From: CAYPHA01 sp964410215
Lineage (GTDB): Bacteria > Calditrichota > Calditrichia > Calditrichales > CAYPHA01
Direction: 5' to 3'
Length of the DNA stretch: 23,901 nucleotides
Assembly: GCA_964410215.1 (NCBI GenBank)
Contig: CAYPHA010000069.1
Location: forward strand, 1 to 23,901
Position 1 is the stretch's first letter. The number at the start of each line of letters is the position of its first letter. Below are positions 8,361 to 16,274 of the stretch, one piece after another. Both the position numbers and the translations under genes were made by a program. Under the pieces are notes generated by a model, which saw nothing but the letters and a program-made list of their open reading frames with translations, was not told the DNA's origin and made no database searches.

Positions 8361-8397
8361 TTAGACTTGCCACCCCTGAGTTCTGAGCTCTGGGTTC

Positions 8398-9369
8398 TTA
8401 TTTCGCGTTGCCGATGGCGTCCAGCAGCACCTCGAGGTCCCGGTAGGATTCGGCAAACGTGGCCCGTACAGGCGTGTTCTCCGTTATGGCACGATAAAAA
8501 TCTTCATATTCAGCCACATATCCGCCGTCGTATTCGAGCGTATCCATTACGGTGGAATCGCCCTTTCTGAATAATCGGATTACATTATCTTTTACAGAAA
8601 GACTGCCTTCCGTACCCAGCACACTCAGGCGGTTTTCGTCGATACCGTTTGTGGAAACAAACAGGTTGAAAGAACCCTTTATCCCCTTCTCCGTTTTAAA
8701 GCGGAAACTGAAGCTGTCCATTTTCCCGACGGACGGATTCAGGCTGTCGGTCCAGGCATGGCCGTCGGTTATATCGCCGAACACGTCGCGCAGCAGGGCC
8801 ATGTTGTGCACGCCGCCATCCGTAATAAACCCACCGGCATACTGATGATTGATACGCCATTTCGTCTGTGCATAACGGTTTTCTTCCGGATTGACATGAT
8901 GGTAAATATCCCAGGTAACGATGCGCGGTTCGCCGATTTTACCGTCATCAAGATATGTCAGCAGTTTCTCTCGCAGTTTTATATAACGGAAGTTTTCAGC
9001 TACCATTTTGACAAGGGGATATTGTTGATCCAGCTTCATCATTTCCGCCGCTTCGGCCATATTGACAGCCAGAGGCTTCTCGACCATGACATGCTTTCCC
9101 GCCTCCAGGGCAGCGCGGGTAACCTTGTAATTCCATTCGATGGGCAGAATGATGCTGACCGCATCCACGTCATCCCGCGACAGCACTTCCCTGTAGTCCA
9201 GGACATAAGGAACCCCTCCCACACGTTCGGAAAATGTTTTCGCCTTTGGTTCGGTATGATTACAAACCACGGTAATGCGGAAACGGTCCGTCAGGTTTTC
9301 TAATGCAGGCCAATGCAGGTTTTCCGCGGCGATACCCGTTCCGATAATGCCAAGATTAACACGCCTCAT
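8398..9369 (-). CDS. Gfo/Idh/MocA family NAD(P)-dependent oxidoreductase
   Basis: A 323-residue oxidoreductase with an N-terminal Rossmann domain (LGIIGTGIAAENLHWPAL, residues about 6-23), the family's EKPLAVN motif (about 98-104, Lys catalytic or substrate-binding) and a C-terminal alpha/beta domain containing TDGGVHNMALLRDVFG, the usual site of the active-site His. Members oxidise or reduce sugars, inositols, amino-sugars or related polyols, but the substrate cannot be read here. The ATG overlaps the TGA of the SDR gene as ATGA, so both are likely made from one mRNA and act together, for example in successive oxidation steps. Length is at the short end of normal for the family. The stop abuts the composite repeat block at 8211-8392. 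Confidence 0.88.
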   Translation of the reverse strand: MRRVNLGIIGTGIAAENLHWPALENLTDRFRITVVCNHTEPKAKTFSERVGGVPYVLDYREVLSRDDVDAVSIILPIEWNYKVTRAALEAGKHVMVEKPLAVNMAEAAEMMKLDQQYPLVKMVAENFRYIKLREKLLTYLDDGKIGEPRIVTWDIYHHVNPEENRYAQTKWRINHQYAGGFITDGGVHNMALLRDVFGDITDGHAWTDSLNPSVGKMDSFSFRFKTEKGIKGSFNLFVSTNGIDENRLSVLGTEGSLSVKDNVIRLFRKGDSTVMDTLEYDGGYVAEYEDFYRAITENTPVRATFAESYRDLEVLLDAIGNAK

Positions 9370-10181
9370 GACACCTGCCTTCCGGTGAATTCATCCATTG
9401 TGCTGTTTATACCCAGAAAATTTGAAATGGCGTCAAACCAGCTTACGGGTAATATGCGTAACAGGGGTACGGTATATACAATCCAGGGCATCAGCAGGCG
9501 GGGTTTATTTTTTCTGATTGCCCGGACAATACGGTGTGCCACTTTTTTTTCTTTCAATATGGGCAAAATAAAGGGGAAACGGGTTTTTACCCCATCAAAC
9601 ATGCCCGTGTTGATATAGTACGGACAGACAATGGTCGTTTTAATACGGCGTTTATCTTTTTTGAATTCAGCCCGCAGCGATTCATCGAGTCCGAACACGG
9701 CAAACTTGCTGGCACTGTAATTGGACAGGCTGGCTACACCGGTTGTACCCCCTGCAGAAGAGATGGTAACGATATGTCCCCTGTCTTTTTCAAGCATCGC
9801 CGGCAGGAAGGCCCGTATAGTCCAGAAATGCGCCATCATATTAATGGCAATGGTTTGTTCAATCTGTTCGTCGGTGCAGGCCATGAAGCGCTTTCCGCTC
9901 ACGACCCCGGCATTATTTATCAGGATATCCACATCACCGACTTCAGATTTCACTTGTTCCGCCGTACGCTGGATAGCCGCCTTGTCAGACAGGTCGCATA
10001 CAAAGGCAAAAACAGATCCTCCGGCAGTCCCGATCTCTTTTTTTGCAGACTGCATCTTTGTTTCATCGATATCCCAGATAACAATGCGTCCTCCGAGCCC
10101 GGCCATTTCAACAGCCATCAGCCGGCCGATGCCGCTGGCTCCGCCCGTGATCAGTACTGTGCGGTCTTTGATCTCGCTCAT
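9366..10181 (-). CDS. Short-chain dehydrogenase/reductase (SDR)
   Basis: A 271-residue classical SDR. The coenzyme site TGGASGIG is at residues about 12-19, the NNAG motif at about 90, and the catalytic Ser and Tyr-x-x-x-Lys in SSAGG and YSASK at about 143 and 157. VVCPYYINTGM-like TTIVCPYYINTGMF follows. The hydrophobic C-terminal tail with MPWIVYTVPLLRILPVSWFD resembles the retinol dehydrogenase 10/17-beta-HSD11-like (SDR16C) group, which suggests a membrane-associated enzyme on a lipophilic alcohol or ketone. An Asp after the second strand (WDIDE) favours NAD over NADP. It is the first gene of a two-gene unit with the Gfo/Idh oxidoreductase. Substrate unknown. Confidence 0.87.
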   Translation of the reverse strand: MSEIKDRTVLITGGASGIGRLMAVEMAGLGGRIVIWDIDETKMQSAKKEIGTAGGSVFAFVCDLSDKAAIQRTAEQVKSEVGDVDILINNAGVVSGKRFMACTDEQIEQTIAINMMAHFWTIRAFLPAMLEKDRGHIVTISSAGGTTGVASLSNYSASKFAVFGLDESLRAEFKKDKRRIKTTIVCPYYINTGMFDGVKTRFPFILPILKEKKVAHRIVRAIRKNKPRLLMPWIVYTVPLLRILPVSWFDAISNFLGINSTMDEFTGRQVS

Positions 10182-10284
10182 GGGTTATTTCCCTTTGATT
10201 GATGATGATGGGATATAATAGGATTTTTTGGGGAGGAAAACAACCCTGTCATCCCCTTGGATTTTTTTGTGTGGGGGGTGGGAT

Positions 10285-10336
10285 AACCCTCCCCCTGCCC
10301 CTCCCTGCCTGCAGGGAGGGGATCGGGGTGGGTTGG
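10285..10336. repeat. Dispersed C/G-rich nested palindrome, copy C
   Basis: The core CCCCTCCCTGC (10298-10308), CT loop and GCAGGGAGGGG (10311-10321) is identical to copy B. The outer arms are AACCCTCCCCC on the left and GGGGTGGGTTGG on the right, so it has the same orientation as copy A. It lies between the 3' end of the S9 peptidase gene and the 5' end of the SDR gene. Confidence 0.8.
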
Positions 10337-10368
10337 TAATAAAAAAACCCGGGCTTTACATAACGAAA

Positions 10369-12282
10369 TTATTTCTGCGCCTGTTCGACGCGGCCGCCAA
10401 GGTGTTTCGCCAGGAATGTTTCCATGGCCCGATAGAAGTCGAAACGGTTTTCCTCATTGCCGAAGCCGTGACCTTCATTATCCTTCACGATGTATTCCAC
10501 ATCGATGCCACGCTCTTTCAGTGCTTCGACGATGATATCGGACTGTTCCTTCTTCACACGCGGATCATTGGCTCCCTGCGCAATCAGCAGAGGATCTTCA
10601 ATCTTGTCGGCATGAAAGTAGGGGGAAACGGCTTCCAGGTATTCCTTGTCCTCTTCCGGATGGCCGACCTGCTCGTACAGCATGTCACGCATCGGCTCCC
10701 AGTAAGGCGGTATGGATTCAAGCAGTGTGAAGATGTTGGAGACACCGACATAATCGATACCACAGGCATACAGCTCGGGGGTAAAGGCCAGTCCGGCCAG
10801 TACGGCATAGCCGCCGTAGGAACCGCCGTAGATTCCGACGCGCTCCGGATCAGCAATACCCTGTTCGATAAGCCAGTTTACACCGTCGGAGATGTCATCC
10901 TGCATGGATTTGCCCCACTCCTTGAAACTGATTTCCCAGAATTCACGTCCATACCCGGTTGATCCGCGGAAATTCATCTGCAAAACGGCATAGCCGCGGT
11001 TGGCCATGAACTGCACTTCCGGGTTGAATCCCCAGTAATCCCGCGCCCAGGGACCGCCATGCGGATTGATAACGACAGGTAGATTTTCAGCTTCTTTCCC
11101 TTTTGGCAGGGTCAGATAACCGTGAATGGTCAGCCCGTCGCGCGCTGTATATTCGACCGGCTTCATATCCGCCAAATGCTCTTCATTGAGCCAGGGACTG
11201 ACATCAATCAGTTTTCTGAAATCAGCGGTTTCACGGTTATAGAAGTAATAGGCACCCATCGATTTGTCACTGAAGGTCCGCACCAACACTTTGGTTTCAT
11301 CTTTACTCATGCTGGCTACGCGTACTTCGTATCCGGGCAGTTTTTTCTCCAGCTCCTCCTGCAGTTGCTTACGTTTCTCATCCAGGAAGTGGTAATGATT
11401 TTTATCGGTATAATAACGGATGGCTGTCAGGACTTTCCTTTTCTTCGAATAACTCAGATTCATCACATCCACTTCGGGATGCTCGAAAATCACTTCCTCT
11501 TCCTCGTCATTTTTTATATTGTAAAGGATAACCGCTTTTTTATCGCGGTTCAGGTTGGAGAGGGCATAGACCTTTTCATTATCAAAGGTAAAGAACATGG
11601 GACTCAGGCTTTGCTTGAAATTCAGGGTTTTAACGGTTTTGAATTTCTGATTCTCATTGTCCCGGTACAGCAGGCTTACATTTACGCCGTCCGTTGCCTG
11701 CGCAATCCTGATTTTACCGTCGTGATCCGTCATCCATCCGGTAATATTTCCCGGGTTTTCGCCGACCATTTTCATTTCACCGGTATTAATATTGATACGA
11801 TACGCATCGAAAATACGTTTATCACGCTTGTTCATCTGGATGATCATCTCATCCTCTATTTCTTCCAGATCGTCGATGATCCCGACACGTACCTCATCGA
11901 ACGGTGTCAGGTCTTTCAGATTCGACCCATCGATATCAACAGCATAGAGACGGAAATTTTCATCACCGCCTTTATCAAGCACATAAGCAATCCGGTTGTT
12001 ATTCGCCCAGAAATAAGCACGGATATCCCGTTCGGTCGCTTCTGTTATGCGTGTCGCCCCTTCTTCACCGATTTTCTTAATATGCACATTCATGCGGTTT
12101 TCCCACGGCTGCAGGAAAGCAAGGTACTCTCCGTCAGGTGACAACTGGTACGAGGTTTTTTCCGGATTACGGAAAAAATCTTCCATTGGAATAAGCGGGA
12201 CCTGGCTCTTACCAGGGCCGCACTGCCACAGGACGGATGCCGCCAACACGATCAGTACAGTAACGAACACATACCTTTTCAT
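10369..12282 (-). CDS. S9 family (prolyl oligopeptidase/acylaminoacyl-peptidase-like) serine peptidase, exported
   Basis: A 637-residue protein with an N-terminal signal sequence (MKRYVFVTVLIVLAASVLW, then C21), a beta-propeller of about residues 35-385 with repeated SPDGEYLAFL-like blades, and an alpha/beta-hydrolase domain from about 395. The catalytic triad is visible: Ser488 in GGSYGGY, Asp573 in GANDPRV and His605 in EGHGFG. Such enzymes cut short peptides after proline or release acylated N-terminal residues in the periplasm. C21 may be a lipid attachment site, but LWQC is a poor lipobox, so either a lipoprotein or a soluble periplasmic protein is possible. GGAGG five bases before the ATG is a strong ribosome site. 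It follows the Nudix gene on the same strand at a distance of 91 bases. Confidence 0.92.
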   Translation of the reverse strand: MKRYVFVTVLIVLAASVLWQCGPGKSQVPLIPMEDFFRNPEKTSYQLSPDGEYLAFLQPWENRMNVHIKKIGEEGATRITEATERDIRAYFWANNNRIAYVLDKGGDENFRLYAVDIDGSNLKDLTPFDEVRVGIIDDLEEIEDEMIIQMNKRDKRIFDAYRININTGEMKMVGENPGNITGWMTDHDGKIRIAQATDGVNVSLLYRDNENQKFKTVKTLNFKQSLSPMFFTFDNEKVYALSNLNRDKKAVILYNIKNDEEEEVIFEHPEVDVMNLSYSKKRKVLTAIRYYTDKNHYHFLDEKRKQLQEELEKKLPGYEVRVASMSKDETKVLVRTFSDKSMGAYYFYNRETADFRKLIDVSPWLNEEHLADMKPVEYTARDGLTIHGYLTLPKGKEAENLPVVINPHGGPWARDYWGFNPEVQFMANRGYAVLQMNFRGSTGYGREFWEISFKEWGKSMQDDISDGVNWLIEQGIADPERVGIYGGSYGGYAVLAGLAFTPELYACGIDYVGVSNIFTLLESIPPYWEPMRDMLYEQVGHPEEDKEYLEAVSPYFHADKIEDPLLIAQGANDPRVKKEQSDIIVEALKERGIDVEYIVKDNEGHGFGNEENRFDFYRAMETFLAKHLGGRVEQAQK

Positions 12283-12373
12283 TTTTCCTCCAAAATTCTT
12301 CTGACGTTTTTATTTACAGGTCACATTAACTATTTAGAGTGATATACGCTCCCAAGGATACAATTAGTTCCTC

Positions 12374-12787
12374 TCAGCGAAAACCAAACTTCTGTTTCAA
12401 CAGCAGACGTGTCGAATCATTAACCGCCCGCTCACCGATTTCATCTTTCGATACCCAGCATGCTTCCAGGGCATCATCCCCTGCCCTGAGATCACCGGAC
12501 ACATATTCAGCCCGGTAGTCGATAATCACATAATGAACCGACAGATCATCTTCATTCCGCTCGATAACATCAAATACGTGGACAACAGAGCCCACCTGTA
12601 CATGTATTCCGGTTTCTTCGCGAATTTCCCTTTCGACCGCTTCCTCCAGCGACTCGCCGGCATGCACCCTGCCGCCCGGCAGCGCCCACACACCCTGAGC
12701 CGGAGGGTTTTTTCGTTTGACCAACAACACCTTGTTATCTTTTATCACGACCGCGCCAACGGCAACCTGGGGAAATGTCGTATTCAT
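12374..12787 (-). CDS. Nudix hydrolase
   Basis: A 137-residue Nudix protein. The complete Nudix box runs from Gly at about residue 39: GRVHAGESLEEAVEREIREE then TGI, matching GX5EX7REUXEEXGU, so the metal-binding Glu residues are intact. The preceding PPAQGVWALPGG is the typical approach strand. It would hydrolyse a nucleoside diphosphate linked to another group. The NPPAQGVWALPGGRV region resembles ADP-ribose pyrophosphatase/MutT-like members, but the substrate cannot be told. No clear ribosome site precedes the ATG. It is divergent from the DNA polymerase gene and shares a gap of about 190 bases with it. Confidence 0.87.
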   Translation of the reverse strand: MNTTFPQVAVGAVVIKDNKVLLVKRKNPPAQGVWALPGGRVHAGESLEEAVEREIREETGIHVQVGSVVHVFDVIERNEDDLSVHYVIIDYRAEYVSGDLRAGDDALEACWVSKDEIGERAVNDSTRLLLKQKFGFR

Positions 12788-12921
12788 TGCAATAATCCGG
12801 GTATAATATGTGTGATACGCAAATGGATTATATAAGTTACAAATAAAAAGTAAAAAATAAAAAAATACAAAATATCAGGAGATAGAATACAGGACGCAGA
12901 TCGCAGAGGTTTAATTCCCTC

Positions 12922-12950
12922 TTGACAATCAGCAAATATTCCATTATTAT
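12922..12950 (+). promoter_or_regulatory. Sigma-70-type promoter of the short dnaE gene
   Basis: TTGACA (12922-12927), a 17-base spacer and TATTAT (12945-12950) make a near-consensus promoter. Predicted transcription starts near 12957, giving a leader of only about 23 bases before the ATG at 12980. Confidence 0.7.
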
Positions 12951-12954
12951 TGGT

Positions 12955-12966
12955 GTACGTTTGTAC
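12955..12966. promoter_or_regulatory. Candidate LexA/SOS-type operator, GTAC-N4-GTAC
   Basis: GTACGTTTGTAC is two GTAC palindromes four bases apart, seated on the predicted transcription start just after the -10 box. From memory, LexA boxes of the Gram-positive type are GAAC-N4-GTTC and of the cyanobacterial type RGTAC-N4-GTWC. This site fits the latter except for the first base. The placement would block RNA polymerase. Which LexA motif this organism uses is unknown. Confidence 0.45.
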
Positions 12967-12979
12967 TAATGGAGAATTC

Positions 12980-15900
12980 ATGAGCGGTTTCGTTCATCTG
13001 CATACACACAGTTATTACAGCCTGCTGGACGGCATTCCCTCACCGGAAGAACTGGTGCTGGCCGCCCACCGGAATCGCATGAAAGCACTGGCGCTGACCG
13101 ACCATAACGCGCTGTACGGAGCAGTCGAATTCTACCGGAAAGCCCGGGAATACGATATCAAACCGGTTACCGGAGCGGAAGTGACCCTGTCGGACGGATT
13201 CAAACTGGTGCTTCTGGTGAAGAATGACACCGGGTACGCCAACCTGTGTGAACTGCTTTCCCGCGGGCACCTGAACGGCGGGCATCTGCGCTTTACGATC
13301 AATATGAAGGATCTGATGCGCCACCATGAAGGGCTCATTGCCCTTTCCGGGGGGCATAAAGGAAACGTGTATCACCTGCTGGCAAAACGCCGTCTCGATG
13401 AAGCCATCCGGGAAATACAGACGCTGCGAAAGATCTTCAACGGGGACTTTTTTCTGGAGCTCCAGCATTTTACCCCGGAACAGGCCATTGTCAACCTGCG
13501 GCTGCGCGACCTGTCCGCCGAATACAAGATCCCCCTGGTTGCCACGAACGATGTTCATTTCATTGCCATCCGCGACTGGTCATTACGCCGGACCATGCAT
13601 GCCATCGATGCCAATACGGTTCTGGACAAGGTTGACACAGCCGGAAGTTCCGAACAGTATTTCAAACCGGCCGGGATGATGCAGGAACTGTTTAAATCCT
13701 TCGCAACGGCACTCGGCAACACCCTGCACATCGCCGAAATGTGTCATTTTGAGTTCCGGTTAGGCAAAGCGGTATTCCCGTCGATCGAACTGCCCGAAAA
13801 GGAAACGGCTTTTTCCTACCTGTGGAAAAAGAGTTTCGAAGGCGCCACAAAACGGTATCAACCCCTTACCCGGGACGTCGTCAACCGGCTGCAATATGAG
13901 TTGCAGACCATTCACAACCTGGGATTTGCCGAATATTTCCTGATCGTCAAGGATATCGTGGATTACTGTCACGGCCGGCATATTCCCTGCGTGGGACGCG
14001 GTTCGGCAGCGGACAGTCTCGTATCCTATGTCCTGGAAATCACCCAGGTCGACCCGATCCGCCATAACCTTTATTTTGAACGTTTCCTCAATCCCGAACG
14101 GACCGATCCGCCGGACATCGACCTGGACATCTGCTGGAAAAGCCGTGACCATGTGCTTGAATACGTTTACAACCGCTTCGGCAAAGACCGCACCGCCATG
14201 ATCTGCACGTTTAACACCTTTCAGAACCGTTCGGCCATCCGTGACATCGCCAAAACCCACGGACTGCCCGAGGACGAAATCAGCAAGATCACCAAATACC
14301 TGCCGCACCGTCACATCGACCAGATTGAAGAAACGATCAACACCCTTCCCGAACTGCGGGAACTGCGCCATAACCTCTCCCTGTACCGCGAAATCATGGG
14401 ACTGGCCCAACGAATCGCTGATTTTCCGCGCCACCTGTCCATCCATCCGGGAGGCGTCATCATCGCACCGGACCGGATCACCCTGCACACGCCTTTGGAA
14501 GAAGGCGGCAAGGGTATCATCATTTCCCATTACGACATGTATTCCATCGAGCAGCTGGGGCTGGTAAAAATGGACCTGCTCGGCGTGCGTTCCCTGAGCA
14601 TCATTACCGACTGCATCCGGGACGTGCGTGACAATCCGGCCCACCAGCCCGACGATGACGCGGCGGCATCGGGCAAAGCGCCGGATTTCTTTTTCCGCAA
14701 CAGTGCAACCCTTTCCCCGCTGGATCTGCGCACCATTCCTGAAGACGATCCGGCCGTCACCGCCTATATCCGCTCCGGCAATACAATGGGCTGCTTTCAA
14801 CTGGAAAGCCCGGCCATGCGCGGTTTGCTGAAAAAAATGGTCATCGATAACGTGGATGATGTCATCACCGCCGTCGCCGTCATTCGCCCGGGCGCCTCGG
14901 GAAGCGGTATGAAAGATGTCTATATCAGACGGCGGGCCGGCCTGGAGCAGCCCGCCTACCTGCACCCCACCCTTGAACCGGCCCTGAAAGATACGTACGG
15001 CGTCATTATATACCAGGAACAGGTGCTGCAGGTGGCTCATTTCGTGGCGGACCTCAGTTTAAGCCAGGCGGATATCCTGCGCCGGGCCATGACCAAGTCA
15101 CGCAAGAAAAAGGAATTCATGTCCATCCATCGTGCGTTCACGGAAGGGGCGATGAAAAAAGGGCTTTCGGAAGAACAGACGGAGACCGTCTGGCAGTTCC
15201 TGGCCCAGTTCGTGGGCTACGGTTTCAACAAAGCCCATTCGGCCACATACGGCACCATCGCCTACCAGACCGCTTTCCTGAAATATTATTTTCCGGCGGA
15301 ATACATGTGCGCCGTGTTGAACAACCACGGCGGATTCTACTCCAAGATGGCCTATATCGAAGAATGCCGGCGCATGGGGATTCCCCTGTTACCGCCGGAT
15401 GTCAATGCCTCGGAAGCCGGTTTCCGCTGTGAGAACGGGGCCATCCGCTGCGGCCTGCGCCCGGTTTTTGAACTGAGCGAACGCACCCTTCGCAACATAC
15501 TGAAAGAACGCCGGCAGTATCCGTTCCGCGACCTCTATGATTTCATCCAGCGCAGCCGGGCCGGTGAAAAGGAGGTGCAGCACCTGATCAAGGCCGGAGC
15601 CCTGGAATCGCTCCATCCCGGCGCGCCGCAGTTGCTGCTTCTCAACAAACTCTATTTTAAGAACGACAAAAAACCGGCATTAAGCAACTACCTCGCCGGC
15701 GATACGAACCTGGAACCCTTCAACAGATACCAGAAAATTATCAACGAAATGGAGATGCTGGATTTCGCCGTAACCGACCATCCCCTGGCCCTGTTCGAGG
15801 GGCAGGTTTCACAGGACGGATTGATACCCTCCACGCAGCTGGAGGACTACCAGGAAAAGGTGATACGCTTCTGCGGCTGGCTGGTTACATCCCGGCGGGT

Positions 15901-16159
15901 CGACACCGCCGGAAACCGGTTCATGAAGTTCCTCACCCTGGAAGATCGCTCCGGACTTTGTGAAGTAGTGCTTTTCCCTGCGGTATATGAAAAGTACGGC
16001 CACCTGATCCGCTCGCACGGGCCGTTCCTCATTACAGGCAAAGTGCAGTCACGCCTTCCCGGCGAAGCCAATCTGATCGCCGAAAAAGTCGAACCGGTTG
16101 AAATAGATAAAGAGGAAATAGAAGGGTTATTAAGGCGTACAGATAATCGAAAGGAATAA
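12980..16159 (+). CDS. dnaE: DNA polymerase III alpha subunit, short (probably secondary/translesion) form
   Basis: A 1059-residue C-family polymerase. The PHP domain opens at FVHLHTHSYYSLLDG (residues 4-18). The polymerase catalytic Asp residues are present: D379/D381 or D383 in PDIDLDI and D532 in LVKMDLLG. Other family blocks are GRGSAADSLVSY, FPRHLSIHPGG, GYGFNKAHSATYG and FQLESPAMR. A helix-hairpin-helix region lies near 850 and an OB fold at about 960-1040 (IRFCGWLVTSRR onward). It is about 100 residues shorter than replicative DnaE and lacks the tau-binding tail, which fits DnaE2/ImuC-like or secondary enzymes. Two PHP metal ligands seem replaced: Lys75 where His is usual, and Gly125 where Cys is usual. 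The ATG at 12980 is chosen because GGAG at 12971-12974 is six bases... upstream of it (spacer five) and PHP homology begins there. No imuA/imuB gene is adjacent. Confidence 0.9.
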   Translation: MSGFVHLHTHSYYSLLDGIPSPEELVLAAHRNRMKALALTDHNALYGAVEFYRKAREYDIKPVTGAEVTLSDGFKLVLLVKNDTGYANLCELLSRGHLNGGHLRFTINMKDLMRHHEGLIALSGGHKGNVYHLLAKRRLDEAIREIQTLRKIFNGDFFLELQHFTPEQAIVNLRLRDLSAEYKIPLVATNDVHFIAIRDWSLRRTMHAIDANTVLDKVDTAGSSEQYFKPAGMMQELFKSFATALGNTLHIAEMCHFEFRLGKAVFPSIELPEKETAFSYLWKKSFEGATKRYQPLTRDVVNRLQYELQTIHNLGFAEYFLIVKDIVDYCHGRHIPCVGRGSAADSLVSYVLEITQVDPIRHNLYFERFLNPERTDPPDIDLDICWKSRDHVLEYVYNRFGKDRTAMICTFNTFQNRSAIRDIAKTHGLPEDEISKITKYLPHRHIDQIEETINTLPELRELRHNLSLYREIMGLAQRIADFPRHLSIHPGGVIIAPDRITLHTPLEEGGKGIIISHYDMYSIEQLGLVKMDLLGVRSLSIITDCIRDVRDNPAHQPDDDAAASGKAPDFFFRNSATLSPLDLRTIPEDDPAVTAYIRSGNTMGCFQLESPAMRGLLKKMVIDNVDDVITAVAVIRPGASGSGMKDVYIRRRAGLEQPAYLHPTLEPALKDTYGVIIYQEQVLQVAHFVADLSLSQADILRRAMTKSRKKKEFMSIHRAFTEGAMKKGLSEEQTETVWQFLAQFVGYGFNKAHSATYGTIAYQTAFLKYYFPAEYMCAVLNNHGGFYSKMAYIEECRRMGIPLLPPDVNASEAGFRCENGAIRCGLRPVFELSERTLRNILKERRQYPFRDLYDFIQRSRAGEKEVQHLIKAGALESLHPGAPQLLLLNKLYFKNDKKPALSNYLAGDTNLEPFNRYQKIINEMEMLDFAVTDHPLALFEGQVSQDGLIPSTQLEDYQEKVIRFCGWLVTSRRVDTAGNRFMKFLTLEDRSGLCEVVLFPAVYEKYGHLIRSHGPFLITGKVQSRLPGEANLIAEKVEPVEIDKEEIEGLLRRTDNRKE

Positions 16160-16203
16160 TATAGAAGCAGATATAAAATATTTACTTATTTTTTTAAAAT
16201 ATT

Positions 16204-16249
16204 AGCTATTTTCTTATTTTTGACAATTATAAGTTATTTTCTTATTTTT
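16204..16249. repeat. 18-bp direct repeats in the satD promoter
   Basis: Two 18-base copies, AGCTATTTTCTTATTTTT at 16204-16221 and AGTTATTTTCTTATTTTT at 16232-16249, differ at one position and are 28 bases apart. The first ends in the -35 box and the second covers the -10 box. They could be binding sites for the helix-turn-helix of the gene they precede, but AT-rich sequence also repeats by chance. Confidence 0.55.
16220..16248 (+). promoter_or_regulatory. Promoter of the satD-like gene
   Basis: TTGACA (16220-16225), a 17-base spacer and TATTTT (16243-16248). The predicted transcription start is near 16255, so the mRNA leader would be about 20 bases before the ATG at 16275. Both boxes are embedded in the direct repeats. 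Confidence 0.55.
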
Positions 16250-16274
16250 ACACAAAAATATGGAAATAGATATA

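Larger units (their letters stand above)
8211..8392. repeat. Composite repeat block framed by 16-bp inverted repeats
   Basis: CAGAGCTCAGAGCTCA at 8211-8226 and TGAGTTCTGAGCTCTG at 8377-8392 are inverted copies that agree at 15 of 16 positions. Between them lie the 45-bp TCATCCCGG repeat (8232-8276), a small GTCCCGGGAACCGGGAC hairpin (8305-8321) and C/G-rich palindrome copy B. No open reading frame of note and no transposase is present. The block fills nearly all the space between the Gfo/Idh and ROK genes. It resembles a non-autonomous or accreted repeat cluster; no target-site duplication was identified. Confidence 0.55.

Noticed and set aside
10337..10362. Possible terminator after the S9 peptidase (CCCGGG beside a seven-base A run, read on the minus strand)
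   Set aside because: The palindrome has no room for a loop, and a stable stem before the U run cannot be drawn.
11122..12141. Long plus-strand frame (339 codons) opposite the S9 peptidase
   Set aside because: The opposite strand encodes a complete S9 peptidase with its catalytic triad. The plus frame shows Phe/Ile/His-rich antisense composition and no domain.
13760..15040. Long minus-strand frame (426 codons) inside the DNA polymerase gene
   Set aside because: It is the antisense of conserved DnaE catalytic blocks, with no recognisable domain and no plausible start site.
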